A stretch of 64,000 nucleotides of DNA, taken from contig NZ_CP108476.1 in the NCBI RefSeq assembly GCF_036226465.1, positions 4,526,001 to 4,590,000 of the forward strand, in the 5' to 3' direction. This stretch comes from Kitasatospora sp. NBC_01250 (lineage in GTDB: Bacteria; Actinomycetota; Actinomycetes; Streptomycetales; Streptomycetaceae). Below the pieces are notes generated by a model. It was not told the DNA's origin. It saw nothing but the letters and a program-made list of their open reading frames with translations, and did not search any database. The translations under genes were made by a program, and so were the position numbers. The first letter of the stretch is position 1. Every line of letters begins with the position of its first letter. Of the stretch, positions 25,036-39,467 are shown one piece after another.

Positions 25036-25080
25036 ATGGTCGCAATCGGATCTGACTCGTTGCTGACGCCCTGCTGATCC
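25036..25080 (-). promoter_or_regulatory. SARP-type promoter of the minus-strand azoxy operon
   Basis: CTGACTC (25052), CTGACGC (25063) and CTGATCC (25074) repeat every 11 bp. On the minus strand, 10 bases later comes GACCAT (25041-25036) as -10. It should drive the run from the acyl reductase to serS. Confidence 0.7.
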
Positions 25081-25154
25081 TGCGCCACCCGCGCCGACCG
25101 CGCCGACTGCCCGGCGAGCAGCCCCAACATGCCTCTGACGTACGGAAATCGAAC

Positions 25155-25199
25155 GCGTCAGCGATACCTCAGTCCCGCGTCAGCACCGACGGCTTGGAT
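25155..25199 (+). promoter_or_regulatory. SARP-type promoter of the plus-strand azoxy operon
   Basis: GCGTCAG (25155), ACCTCAG (25166) and GCGTCAG (25177) are spaced 11 bp. After 10 bases comes TTGGAT (25194). It faces the ACP-PKS operon, with the ATG at 25249. Together with the box at 25052 it makes a divergent regulatory region between the two main operons. Confidence 0.7.
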
Positions 25200-25248
25200 G
25201 ATCCGCACACCGGTCCGCCATTCGCTGTCCCTGGATTGGGGCTCTGCC

Positions 25249-25545
25249 ATGAAAACCGAGAACTCGGCGCCGCTCGACCTGCGCGGGCTGTCCCCGCTGG
25301 AAATACGCGAGGAAGTCGAGACCGTCGTCCAGCAGATGTTCCGGGAATACCTGCTGATGTCCGAGCACGAGGACCTTCCGCAGGAGACGAGCTATTTCGA
25401 CCTCGGCCTCACCTCGCTGCGGCTGAGCGAGATCCGCGAGCGCCTGGAGACCCGGCTCGGCCTCGCGATCAACGCGAACGTACTCTTCAACGAGCCCACG
25501 GTCGAGCGCCTGGTCGAGCACCTCACCGACGCGCTCGCCGGCTGA
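25249..25545 (+). CDS. Acyl carrier protein
   Basis: 98 residues with the phosphopantetheine serine in FDLGLTSLRLSE (Ser56). The surrounding helices (EVETVVQQMFREYLLM; PTVERLVEHLTDAL) are typical of PKS/NRPS-like carrier domains rather than housekeeping ACP. It is the first gene of the plus-strand operon and probably a loading or hand-off carrier for the PKS or the acyl reductase. Confidence 0.88.
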   Translation: MKTENSAPLDLRGLSPLEIREEVETVVQQMFREYLLMSEHEDLPQETSYFDLGLTSLRLSEIRERLETRLGLAINANVLFNEPTVERLVEHLTDALAG

Positions 25546-25602
25546 GACCGACCGGCACCTGCCGCCGAGCACCGAACCCCCATCCGAAAGGTAGGACCAG
25601 GC

Positions 25603-31362
<5,760 letters not shown>

Positions 31363-31413
31363 GCAGTCCGCCAGCGCCGCGGCCGACACCTTCGACACAT
31401 GCGGAGACAGACA

Positions 31414-32985
31414 GTGGAAGACACCCAGACGTGGACGCTGGTCCACACCTCGCGCGGGCACGCCGATGCCCGGCCCGAGCGAGCCGCGATCGTCTGCGAG
31501 GACCGGACCACCAGCTATGGGCAGTTGCACCGGGAGAGCAACCGGGCCGCCCACGCCCTGCTCGCGGCGGGGGTGCGGCGCGGCGACCGGGTGGCCTACC
31601 TGGGCCGCGAGTCGGAGTACTACTACCTGGCGCTGCTGGCGGGCGCCAAGGCGGGGGCGGTGACGGTGCCGGTCAACTGGCGCCTGACCGCTCCCGAGGT
31701 GGAGCACATCGTGCGCGACTCCGGCGCCGTCCTGGCCTACGTGGACGCCGAGTTCGCCGCCGCCCTGGAGTCGGTCCGCCCCCAGCTGCCCGGCCTGCGG
31801 ACCGTGGTGGTGCTGGACGGCACCGGCCCCGGGGGCGCGGCGGACCGCGGCGCGGGCCTGCGCGCCTGGTACGCCGCAGCGCCCGACACCGACCTCGACC
31901 CGGGCACCGGTCCCGAGGACGCGGTGGTGCAGATCTATACCAGCGGCACCACCGGCCTGCCCAAGGGCGCGGTGCTCGCCCACCGCAGCTTCTTCACCCT
32001 GCCGGCGGCGATGCGCGAGCACGGCGTGGACTGGATCGACTGGCGGGCCGAGGACGTCAGCCTGATCTCGCTGCCCGGCTTCGGCATCGCCGGCATCGGC
32101 TGGTTCATGCACGGCTTCAACGCCGGTGCGGTCAACGTGGTGATGCCGCAGTTCATCCCGCAGGAGGCGGTGCGGCTGATCCGCGAGCAGCGGGTCACCA
32201 TCACCTTCGCCGCCCCGGCCATGCTGCAGATGCTGATGGCCGAACGGGAGGCGGGGCCGGTCTCCTTCGCCTCGCTGCGCAAGATCGCCTACGGCGCGGC
32301 GCCGATGTCGGAGCTGCTGCTGCAGGAGTGCCTGGCGGCCTTCGGCTGCGAGTTCACCCAGATCTACGCCAGCACCGAGACCGGCAGCGTGGCGGTCTGC
32401 CTGCCGCCCGAGGACCACCGCCCGGGCGTCGGGCGGCTGCGCTCGGTGGGCCGGCCCTGCCCGGGCAACGAGGTCAAGGTGATCGGCCCGGACGGCGAGG
32501 AGCTGCCGCCCGGCCGGATCGGGCAGATCTGCATCCGCACCCCCTCCCGGATGCTCGGCTACTGGAACCTGCCCGAGGCGACGGCGCGGACCCTGGTGGG
32601 CGACTGGCTGCACATGGGCGACGCCGGCTACCTGGACGTGGCCGGGTACGTCTACCTGTGCGACCGGATGAACGACACCATCATCGTGGCCGGCCAGAAC
32701 ATCTACCCGGTCGAGGTGGAGATGGAGCTGGGCAACCACCCGGCGGTGGCCGACGCCGCCGTGGTGGGCCTGCCCGACACCCGCTGGGGCGAGAGCGTGC
32801 ACGCCTGCGTGGTGCTGCGCCCCGGCCACACCGCCACCGCGCGCGAGCTGATGCTGTCGCTGCGCGGCCGGCTGGCCGACTACAAGATCCCCACCGGCTA
32901 CCACATCGTCGACGAGCTGCCGCGCAATCCCTCCGGCAAGGTGCTGCGCCGCACCGTCCGTGAGGGCCTGCAGAAAGCCGTTTGA
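31414..32985 (+). CDS. Acyl-CoA synthetase / acyl-AMP ligase
   Basis: 523 residues of the ANL superfamily: P-loop YTSGTTGLPKGAVLAH, YGAAPMS, YASTETG, hinge region CDRMNDTIIVAGQNIYPVEV, and C-terminal lysine in NPSGKVLRR. It activates a carboxylic acid as the adenylate and loads CoA or a carrier protein. I chose GTG 31414 because GGAG lies upstream at correct spacing, unlike the in-frame ATG at 31399. It probably activates a fatty acid for the PKS/ACP or recycles released acid. Confidence 0.88.
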   Translation: MEDTQTWTLVHTSRGHADARPERAAIVCEDRTTSYGQLHRESNRAAHALLAAGVRRGDRVAYLGRESEYYYLALLAGAKAGAVTVPVNWRLTAPEVEHIVRDSGAVLAYVDAEFAAALESVRPQLPGLRTVVVLDGTGPGGAADRGAGLRAWYAAAPDTDLDPGTGPEDAVVQIYTSGTTGLPKGAVLAHRSFFTLPAAMREHGVDWIDWRAEDVSLISLPGFGIAGIGWFMHGFNAGAVNVVMPQFIPQEAVRLIREQRVTITFAAPAMLQMLMAEREAGPVSFASLRKIAYGAAPMSELLLQECLAAFGCEFTQIYASTETGSVAVCLPPEDHRPGVGRLRSVGRPCPGNEVKVIGPDGEELPPGRIGQICIRTPSRMLGYWNLPEATARTLVGDWLHMGDAGYLDVAGYVYLCDRMNDTIIVAGQNIYPVEVEMELGNHPAVADAAVVGLPDTRWGESVHACVVLRPGHTATARELMLSLRGRLADYKIPTGYHIVDELPRNPSGKVLRRTVREGLQKAV

Positions 32986-33034
32986 AGGCAACGTTTCTGA
33001 CGCATCATCAGCCCTTCCACGATCGGAGACCGTC

Positions 33035-34048
33035 ATGTCCTCGTCCGCCGGGCCACCCCAGCTGGGCATCCTGCTGCCGACCCGGGAGCAGGCCATCAGC
33101 GGCGGCTACTCGGCCGCGCCGCTGCTCGACTTCGCACGGCAGGCCGAGTCGCTCGGATTCGACTCGCTCTGGGCGGGCGACTCGCTCACCGCCCGCCCCC
33201 GGCTGGACCCGCTGGTCGTGCTCTCCGCCGCCGCGGCGGTGACCAGCCGGATCACGGTCGGCACCGCCGCGCTGACCCCCGCCCTGCGCCACCCGCTGAT
33301 CGGCGCCAACCTGATCGCCAGCCTGGACCACGTGGCCGCCCGCCGCCTGGTGCTCGGCCTGGGCTCGGGCTTCCCGATGCCCGAGACCGAGGCCGAGTTC
33401 GCCTCGGTCGGCGCCTCCTTCGCCGGCCGGGTCGGCCGGCTGGACGAGATCACCGCGCTGTGGCGGCGGGCCTGGCACGCGGGCGAGCCCGGCGCGCCGA
33501 CCTCCTTCGAGGGCAGGTACTGGCAGGCCGAGGGCCTGGACCGGCTGCCGCGACCCAGCACCCCCGGCGGCCCGCCGCTCTGGCTGGCCGGCAGCGACAC
33601 GCCCAAGGTGCTGGCCCGGGTCGCCCGCGACTACGACGGCTGGCTGCCGTTCCTGCCCTCCACCGAGGCCTACGCGAGCGCCCGCGAGCGGCTCGCCGAG
33701 CTGAGCGTCGAGGCCGGCCGCGCCCCGGACGCGGTGACCCCCGCGCTCTACGCCACGATCACCGTCAACCGCGACGAGGCCGCGGCCAAGGCCGAGCTGG
33801 AGCACTACATCGGCCACTACTACGGCCGTTCGCTGGCACAGATGGCCGCCATCCAGGCCTACGGCTGGGGCAGCGCCGAGCGCTGCGCCGAGTGGCTGGC
33901 CGGCTACGTGCGGGCCGGCGCCCGCCACATCGTGATCCGGATCGGGTCCTACGACCCGCAACCGCACCTTCAGGAGATCGCCGAGGTGCTGCTGCCCGCA
34001 GTGCGCGCGCTCGGCGCACCGACCATCGCCGTTGGGAGTGCATCGTGA
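33035..34048 (+). CDS. Luciferase-like (LLM) flavin/F420 oxidoreductase
   Basis: 337 residues with the TIM-barrel of bacterial luciferase-like enzymes: QLGILLPTREQAISGGYS, SLGFDSLWAGDSL, LVLGLGSGFP and LWLAGSDTPKVLARVARDYDGWLPF. It could be an FMNH2 monooxygenase or an F420-dependent reductase, and the sequence does not settle which. GTGA overlap joins it to the thioesterase. It is a tailoring step of the azoxy product. Confidence 0.85.
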   Translation: MSSSAGPPQLGILLPTREQAISGGYSAAPLLDFARQAESLGFDSLWAGDSLTARPRLDPLVVLSAAAAVTSRITVGTAALTPALRHPLIGANLIASLDHVAARRLVLGLGSGFPMPETEAEFASVGASFAGRVGRLDEITALWRRAWHAGEPGAPTSFEGRYWQAEGLDRLPRPSTPGGPPLWLAGSDTPKVLARVARDYDGWLPFLPSTEAYASARERLAELSVEAGRAPDAVTPALYATITVNRDEAAAKAELEHYIGHYYGRSLAQMAAIQAYGWGSAERCAEWLAGYVRAGARHIVIRIGSYDPQPHLQEIAEVLLPAVRALGAPTIAVGSAS

Positions 34049-34830
34049 CCGTTGTCCTGGGCCAGGAGATGTCGAAGGCCGGCCACTGGTTCCATCCGGT
34101 GGAACCCTCGCCGGAGGCCTCCGTGCGGCTGTTCATGCTGCCGCACGCCGGCAGCGGCGCGGTCATCTACCGCGACTGGGAGTCCCTGCTGCCCGCCGAC
34201 ATCGCCCCGCAGGCGGTGACCCTGCCCGGCCGGCACAACCGGCGCTACGAGGAGAGCTACGAGGACTGGGACCCGCTGCTGGACGCGCTCTACGACGCCG
34301 TCCTCGACGACCTGGACGACCGTCCCTTCGCCTTCTTCGGCCACTGCCTCGGCGCCCAGCTGGCGTTCCGGCTGACCATCAAGCTGGAGCAGGAGGGCGG
34401 CCCGAAGCCGATCATGATCGGCATGTCGGGCTGGTCCCCGGAGGGCTTCTTCCAGCCCACCGAGGAGCAGAGCCGGATGCCCGACGCCGAGATGGTCGAG
34501 TGGATCAAGAAGCTGGGCTCGTTCCCCGCCGAGGTCTACGACAACCCGCAGATGCTCGCCCTGGTCGTGCCGGCGCTGCGGGCAGACCTGCGGGTGGCCG
34601 CCCAGTACGTCGACGACGGCGCCAAGGTCGAGTGCCCGCTGGCCTCCTACGGCGGCCGTTCGGACCCGCTGCAGGAGCGCCCGGACGCCATGAGCCACTG
34701 GGCCGAGCGCACCCCCAGCTACCTGGGCCACAACGAGTACGCCGGCGGCCACTTCTACATCGACAGCCACGCCCAGGCCGTCACCAGCCACTTCGCGCAC
34801 CGGCTGCAGCGCCTGGTGGCGTCCCGCTGA
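34045..34830 (+). CDS. Type II thioesterase with cysteine nucleophile
   Basis: 261 residues, alpha/beta hydrolase of the type II (GrsT/RifR-like) family: FMLPHAGSGAVIYRDW start, LPGRHNRR, catalytic His in GGHFYI and acid region GGRSDPL. The nucleophile elbow reads GHCLG, placing Cys101 where the family normally has Ser. It removes acyl groups from carrier proteins. A cysteine nucleophile favours acyl transfer over hydrolysis, so it might release the chain onto another nucleophile. It is coupled to the LLM gene. Confidence 0.88.
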   Translation: MTVVLGQEMSKAGHWFHPVEPSPEASVRLFMLPHAGSGAVIYRDWESLLPADIAPQAVTLPGRHNRRYEESYEDWDPLLDALYDAVLDDLDDRPFAFFGHCLGAQLAFRLTIKLEQEGGPKPIMIGMSGWSPEGFFQPTEEQSRMPDAEMVEWIKKLGSFPAEVYDNPQMLALVVPALRADLRVAAQYVDDGAKVECPLASYGGRSDPLQERPDAMSHWAERTPSYLGHNEYAGGHFYIDSHAQAVTSHFAHRLQRLVASR

Positions 34831-34870
34831 GACGGCGGCCCTGGGCCTGGCGCGTGCATGAACTGACGCT

Positions 34871-34915
34871 CAGTCAGTCGCGCGTCAGGCCGCCGTCAGG
34901 ACCGTTCGCCATAGT
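34871..34915 (+). promoter_or_regulatory. SARP-type promoter of the kinase operon
   Basis: CAGTCAG (34871), GCGTCAG (34882) and CCGTCAG (34893) repeat at 11 bp, followed after 10 bases by CATAGT (34910). It is the best-preserved box of the set and precedes the diacylglycerol-kinase-like gene. Confidence 0.78.
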
Positions 34916-35007
34916 CGGAACAGAAGCGATGCGGCGGCCACACCGGAACCCCGGCCCGCCACCCGATGCACCGACTGGATCCATCGACCGAAGGAGGAGT
35001 CCCGGAG

Positions 35008-35958
35008 ATGGCCGATCCCATCCACGCGGCTGGCCCGTCCCGGGCCCTCATCGTCGCCAACCCGGCCTCGGGCTCGCACAACCCGCAGCTGGTCTACGAG
35101 GTCGAGGAACTCTGCGCCGACTACCTGCGGCACGCCGAGGTCCACAGCACCACCGGCCCCGGTGACGCGACCACCGCGGTCCGCCGCGCCCTGGAGCGCA
35201 CCGAGGGCGCACCGGACCTCGTCGTCGCGATCGGCGGCGACGGCACCGTGCGCGAGGTGGTGCAGGGGCTGGTCGAGGCCGCCGGCAGCCGGGCGGCCCT
35301 GTTCGTCGTCCCCGGCGGCACCGGCAACTCCGGTTACCGGATGCTGTGGGGCGACCGCTTCTGGGCCGAGACCCTCAAGTCGGTGCTGGCCGACTCCGGC
35401 CCGGGCGGCGGCTCCCGGCTGCGCCGCCTCGACCTGGCCAGACTCGTCGAGACCGACCGGGTGGTCTACCTCGGCGGCTGTTCCGGCGTGATCGCCGACT
35501 CGCTGATCACCGCCCGCAGCGTGCCGGAGAGCGGCCGGGCCCGCTACGCCCGGGCCTACGCCGAGACCGCGCGCGGCTACCGGCCCTACCCGGGCCGGGT
35601 CACCGTCGACGGCAAGGTGGTGCACGAGGGCCCGACCACGCTGGCCAACGTCGGCGGCGGCCGCTACCGCGGCGGGCAGTACCTGGTGCTGCCGCACTCG
35701 CTGCTCGACGACGGCCTGCTCGACGTCTGCGTCATCGGCGACGTGCCGGCCGCCGAGGTGCCGGCCCTCACCCTCCAGGCCGCCCACCTGACCCACCCCG
35801 CCACCGTCTACGCCCGCGGCCGGCGGATCACCGTCGAGCGCACCGACGGTGAGCGGCTCCCCCTCGAACACGACGGGGAGTACCAGGAGGACCTCGGCTC
35901 CCGCGCGACCTTCGAGGTCATGCCCGGTGCCCTGGCCGCCTGGGCACCGGCCGAATAG
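35008..35958 (+). CDS. Diacylglycerol-kinase-like kinase (VlmJ-like)
   Basis: 316 residues of the DAGK catalytic family: RALIVANPASGSHNP, GGDGTVREVVQG and VPGGTGNSGYRM, with the C-terminal beta-sandwich. ATG 35008 follows GGAGGAG. In valanimycin biosynthesis the DAGK homologue VlmJ phosphorylates the hydroxyl of valanimycin hydrate so that VlmK can eliminate it. The same pair occurs here with the MmgE/PrpD-like gene at 36604, so a serine-derived hydroxyl is probably phosphorylated. Confidence 0.85.
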   Translation: MADPIHAAGPSRALIVANPASGSHNPQLVYEVEELCADYLRHAEVHSTTGPGDATTAVRRALERTEGAPDLVVAIGGDGTVREVVQGLVEAAGSRAALFVVPGGTGNSGYRMLWGDRFWAETLKSVLADSGPGGGSRLRRLDLARLVETDRVVYLGGCSGVIADSLITARSVPESGRARYARAYAETARGYRPYPGRVTVDGKVVHEGPTTLANVGGGRYRGGQYLVLPHSLLDDGLLDVCVIGDVPAAEVPALTLQAAHLTHPATVYARGRRITVERTDGERLPLEHDGEYQEDLGSRATFEVMPGALAAWAPAE

Positions 35959-36111
35959 AGCTTCCGGCACCGCCGTCGGCACGCCCGAGCGTGCACCCGC
36001 GGCAGCCGGTCACCCCGGTGCGGCAGCCATCCGCACCGCGCCGCCGCACCAGCGGCACACCGTTGCGCCACCCGTTACCCGTATGCGAACCCCGTACCGA
36101 AGGGACACACC

Positions 36112-36480
36112 ATGAGCGACCTGGTCGAGACCGTCAACCGCTACCTCGCCATCTGGAACGAGGCGGACGCCGACAACCGCGCAGCCGCCATCGCCGAGCT
36201 CTTCACCGCGGACGCCCCGTACATCGACCCGCTGGCCGCCGTGGCGGGCCACGAGGGCATCGCGGCCGTCCTCACCGGCGCCCGCGACCAGTTCAAGGGC
36301 CTCTCCTTCGAGCTGCTCGGCACCGTCGACACCCACCACAACATCGCCCGGTTCCAGTGGGGCCTGGTGACCGAGGCGGGTGCCGAGCCGATCGCGATCG
36401 GCTTCGACGTCGCCGTCACCAACGAGGACGGCCGGATCACCGGCGTCTACGGCTTCCTCGACAAGCTGCCGGCCGCCTGA
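36112..36480 (+). CDS. SnoaL/NTF2-like small protein
   Basis: 122 residues with the cone-shaped NTF2-like fold typical of SnoaL-type cyclases, isomerases and hydrolases (NRYLAIWNEADADNRAAAIA; PYIDPLAAVAGHEGIAAVL; HHNIARFQWGLV). The pocket polar residues (Asp, His) could do acid-base chemistry. It lies between the kinase and dehydratase genes and may assist the elimination or an isomerisation. Confidence 0.8.
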   Translation: MSDLVETVNRYLAIWNEADADNRAAAIAELFTADAPYIDPLAAVAGHEGIAAVLTGARDQFKGLSFELLGTVDTHHNIARFQWGLVTEAGAEPIAIGFDVAVTNEDGRITGVYGFLDKLPAA

Positions 36481-36482
36481 CC

Positions 36483-36557
36483 GGTCGGGGCGCCGCCTGA
36501 GGGCGCCCCGACCACCGCGTGGAGCTGCCGGGTCCCACCCCCGTACCCGGCAGCTCC
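36483..36557 (+). terminator. Two consecutive hairpins between NTF2-like and MmgE/PrpD genes
   Basis: First hairpin 36483-36494/36502-36513 (12 perfect pairs), second 36521-36533/36545-36557 (13 perfect pairs). They form a strong terminator or attenuator, so expression of the dehydratase gene may be lower or separately driven. Confidence 0.7.
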
Positions 36558-36603
36558 CGCTCTGCTGTCAAGACCCGTACCGGACAAGGGATGTGACACA
36601 GTC

Positions 36604-38163
36604 ATGGCGTCGGTCCTGAGCGAGGACGTGCTGTCCGCCCTCTGCGAGGAGTGGCAACGACCCGGCGGCGGGCCGCGCCACCCGAGGGCCTCGGCCGACA
36701 CCCCGCTGCGGGAGCTGGCGCAGTGGGCCGCGGCCCTGCGCCCCACCGACATACCCTGCCGGGTACTGAAACTGGCGGCCAGTCAGGTGCTCTCCCAGGC
36801 GGCCTCGATCCGCGCCGGGCTGGCACACCCGCTGGGCCGCCGGCTGGTCGCCGCCTTCGGCCACCCGCTGCAGCCCGACCCCCGCGCCTCCGCCGCCATG
36901 TTCGCGGCACTCGGCTCCTGGCTCAACCTGGACGACACCGCCTACGCCGGCCACCTGTCCAACTCCACCGTCGCCGTCCCGCTCGCCTACGCCTACGCGC
37001 GCCAGCTGGACGGCCTTTCGCTGCTCACCGCGGTGGTGGCCGCCAACGAGTGCGCCGCGCGGATCACCGCCTCGGCCACCCTGGGCCCGCTGCGCGGCCA
37101 GAGCGCGGTGCACACCCACCTGGCCGGCGCGGTCGCCGGGCGGCTGCACTGCGACCGGGCGCCGGGCCGGGTCTGGGAGGACGCCTTCGGCCTCGCCCTG
37201 GCCATGCCCAACTGGCCGCTGATGCGCGGCTTCCTGGCGAGCGACGCGCGCCTGTTCAACACCTTCACCCCGGTGCGCACCGCCATGGACGCCTGCGACG
37301 GCGCGATCGCCGGACTGCGCGGCGCCCCCGACATCATCGAGCACGAGGACGGCTTCCTCGCCCGGTTCGCCACCGTCCCGCTCCCCCAGGCGGTCGCCAA
37401 GGGACTGGGCCGGCGCTGGCACACCGACACCCTCTCGTTCAAGGTGCACCCCGGCGGCCCCGGCATCGACGCGGCGATCGACTGCGCCGCGGAGATCCAC
37501 CGGGTCCTGGGGCCGATCCGCCCCGAGGACGTCGCGGACATCGTGGTCGAGGCCTCGCTCTACACGCTCTTCGCCGGCCAGCGCGCCTCCGCCTACATCT
37601 GCGGCCCCGGATCCCCGCTGGGCGCACTCGTGCTGGACGTGCCCTACCCGGTCGCCACCACGCTGCTGACCGGGGAGTTCGGCGTGGACGACTTCTCCTC
37701 GCCACTGCTGGACGACCCCGCCCGCTGGAACCTGGCCCGCCGCATCCGGCTCGAGCACGACACCGCGATGACCCGCGAACTCTTCGCCTCCGACGCGCCG
37801 TTCGGCGAGGCGGTGCGCGAGGCCGGTGCCCGCGCGCTGCCCTGGCTGCGCGGCTTCGGCGGCGACGAACTGGTCGAGCTGGTGGGCACCCTCGGCGGCG
37901 AGACCCCCGACTTCACCGGGTCGACCAAGGCCACCGGCGCCCGCGTCGTGGTGCGGATGAAGGACGGCCGCACCATCACCCGCTCCCGCCTCATCCCGAT
38001 CGGCGCGGCCGGGCCGGACACCCGGGTGAACCACGCCGAGATGATGCGCCAGAAGTTCCTCTCCGTGGGCGGCCCGCAGCGGGTCGCCGACACCGCCGCC
38101 AGCCTGCACCGGATGCGTCCGCGCGCGGTGCGCCGCTGGGTCGAGGCGGCGTTCCTGGGCTGA
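36604..38163 (+). CDS. MmgE/PrpD-family dehydratase (VlmK-like)
   Basis: 519 residues related to 2-methylcitrate dehydratase (MmgE/PrpD): LRELAQWAAALRPTDIP, FAALGSWLNLDDTAYAGHLS, the LSFKVHPGGPGIDAAIDCA region, and ATGARVVVRMKDG in the small domain. VlmK, a homologue, eliminates phosphate from phosphorylated valanimycin hydrate to give the dehydro-azoxy product. Co-occurrence with the DAGK-like gene makes the same two-step dehydration likely here. Confidence 0.82.
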   Translation: MASVLSEDVLSALCEEWQRPGGGPRHPRASADTPLRELAQWAAALRPTDIPCRVLKLAASQVLSQAASIRAGLAHPLGRRLVAAFGHPLQPDPRASAAMFAALGSWLNLDDTAYAGHLSNSTVAVPLAYAYARQLDGLSLLTAVVAANECAARITASATLGPLRGQSAVHTHLAGAVAGRLHCDRAPGRVWEDAFGLALAMPNWPLMRGFLASDARLFNTFTPVRTAMDACDGAIAGLRGAPDIIEHEDGFLARFATVPLPQAVAKGLGRRWHTDTLSFKVHPGGPGIDAAIDCAAEIHRVLGPIRPEDVADIVVEASLYTLFAGQRASAYICGPGSPLGALVLDVPYPVATTLLTGEFGVDDFSSPLLDDPARWNLARRIRLEHDTAMTRELFASDAPFGEAVREAGARALPWLRGFGGDELVELVGTLGGETPDFTGSTKATGARVVVRMKDGRTITRSRLIPIGAAGPDTRVNHAEMMRQKFLSVGGPQRVADTAASLHRMRPRAVRRWVEAAFLG

Positions 38164-38176
38164 CCGGCCGGCCGCT

Positions 38177-38236
38177 GTCCGTGCCGCGGTCCGTGCCGCA
38201 GTCCGTGCCTCGGTCCGTGTCACTGTCCGTGCCGCC
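38177..38236. repeat. Five tandem 12-base repeats
   Basis: GTCCGTGCCGCG and four variants (starts 38177, 38189, 38201, 38213, 38225) fill the gap between the convergent dehydratase and TetR genes. It is a minisatellite that probably varies in copy number between strains. Confidence 0.7.
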
Positions 38237-38244
38237 GGCCGCCG

Positions 38245-38883
38245 TCAGTACCGCCAGAGCTCCACGCGGGTCCGGGCGGCGCCGGCGCTGCCGGCCGCGC
38301 CCAGCGTCGTGGCCAGCAGCTCCCACAGCCCCGCCACCCTCGTGCGCAGCCCCGCCCGCTCCAGCGCCGCCCCGGTCCCGTAGGCCCCGAACAGCACCGC
38401 CACGACCAGGTCCGCCGGCACCGCCGGGTCCACCGCCGCCCCGCACCCCCGCCCCTGCTGCGCCCGCGCCACCAACTGCCGTACCGCGCAGCCGATCCGG
38501 ACCGGCAGCGCCGGCGGTACGCCCGTCGCGCACGCCTCCTCCACGGCCAGCCGGAACGCCGCGTGCGCCCAGTCGTCCTGCTGGAGCAGCGAGGCCGCGC
38601 CCAGCATCAGCGCCCGCAGCCCCTCCAGCGGCTCCCCGGAGCCGATCTGCTGGTCGGCCAGCAACTCCTCGCCCGCCTGGGCGAGATGGCCGGCGAAGAC
38701 CTCGGCCAGCTCCTCCTTGGTGGCGAAGTGGGCGTAGAGCGCGCCCTTGGTCATGCCGATCCGGTCCGCGATCCGCTGCAGGTTCGCCTCGGCGTACCCG
38801 TACTGCGCGAACTCCCGTGCGGCGGCGTCGAGCACCAGGCCGCGCGTCTTCAGGCCCCGAGCCTGCTTGGGCAAGGCGTCCAC
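38245..38883 (-). CDS. TetR regulator, gamma-butyrolactone-receptor-like
   Basis: 212 residues. The HTH at residues ~14-60 (LVLDAAAREFAQYGYAEANL; IADRIGMTKGALYAHFATKE) closely resembles ArpA/ScbR receptors. The ligand domain is less conserved. Its promoter carries a SARP-type box, so it is part of the same regulon and could feed back on the cluster activator. A pseudo-receptor that senses the product is also possible. Confidence 0.82.
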   Translation of the reverse strand: MDALPKQARGLKTRGLVLDAAAREFAQYGYAEANLQRIADRIGMTKGALYAHFATKEELAEVFAGHLAQAGEELLADQQIGSGEPLEGLRALMLGAASLLQQDDWAHAAFRLAVEEACATGVPPALPVRIGCAVRQLVARAQQGRGCGAAVDPAVPADLVVAVLFGAYGTGAALERAGLRTRVAGLWELLATTLGAAGSAGAARTRVELWRY

Positions 38884-38945
38884 ACCTCCTGGATCACAGC
38901 CGGACCGGCCCTGGGCGCTCAGCTGCCCCGGTGCGTGGCGGGACC

Positions 38946-38979
38946 AGTGTGGTGCGCGGCGCTGACACGCCTCTGACGC
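38946..38979 (-). promoter_or_regulatory. SARP-type box of the TetR gene
   Basis: CTGACAC (38962) and CTGACGC (38973) are spaced 11 bp. On the minus strand CACACT (38951-38946) follows after 10 bases. Only two heptamers are clear, and the third position is not conserved. Confidence 0.55.
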
Positions 38980-39037
38980 GGCCGGCGGACGGGTTCTCCC
39001 TGTCCGCCGGCCGCGTCCAACGGGCCTTTGGGCGCGC

Positions 39038-39457
39038 TCAGTCCGGCCGGCGCACCTGTACCGCCTGGGTCTGCGTGGTGCGGCCCACCAGTCGCCCCTG
39101 CTCGCCGTACAGCTCGGTCTGCACCGTGACGAACGAGCGCCCGGTGTGCAGCGGCGTGGCGAGCGCGGCGACCGTCCCGCCGCGGACCGCCCGGAAGAAG
39201 TGGGTCGAGGACTCCACCGTGCTGGTCGAGGCCCCCTCGGGCAGGTTGAGGAAGGCGCACACCGCGCCCACCGCGTCCGCCAGCGACATCAGCGCGCCGC
39301 CGTGCAGGACCCCGCCCGCGGTGCACAGCCGCGGCGCCCAGTCCAGTTCGCCGCGCACCTCGCCGGCCGAGGCGGCGGACAGCCGCACCCCGAGCCCGAC
39401 GGCGTACGGCATCAGTTCGAGCAGGGCCTCGGGCGGCACGGCTTCGGACGACGACAC
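39038..39457 (-). CDS. PaaI-type hotdog thioesterase
   Basis: 139 residues with the hotdog motif GVLHGGALMSLADAVGAV and the STVESSTHFFRAV strand of PaaI-like acyl-CoA thioesterases. GTG 39457 follows GGGAG and lies 10 bases after the P450 stop. It hydrolyses an aromatic or medium-chain acyl thioester, perhaps releasing a pathway acid or editing misprimed carriers. Confidence 0.82.
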   Translation of the reverse strand: MSSSEAVPPEALLELMPYAVGLGVRLSAASAGEVRGELDWAPRLCTAGGVLHGGALMSLADAVGAVCAFLNLPEGASTSTVESSTHFFRAVRGGTVAALATPLHTGRSFVTVQTELYGEQGRLVGRTTQTQAVQVRRPD

Positions 39458-39467
39458 GGGTCACTCC

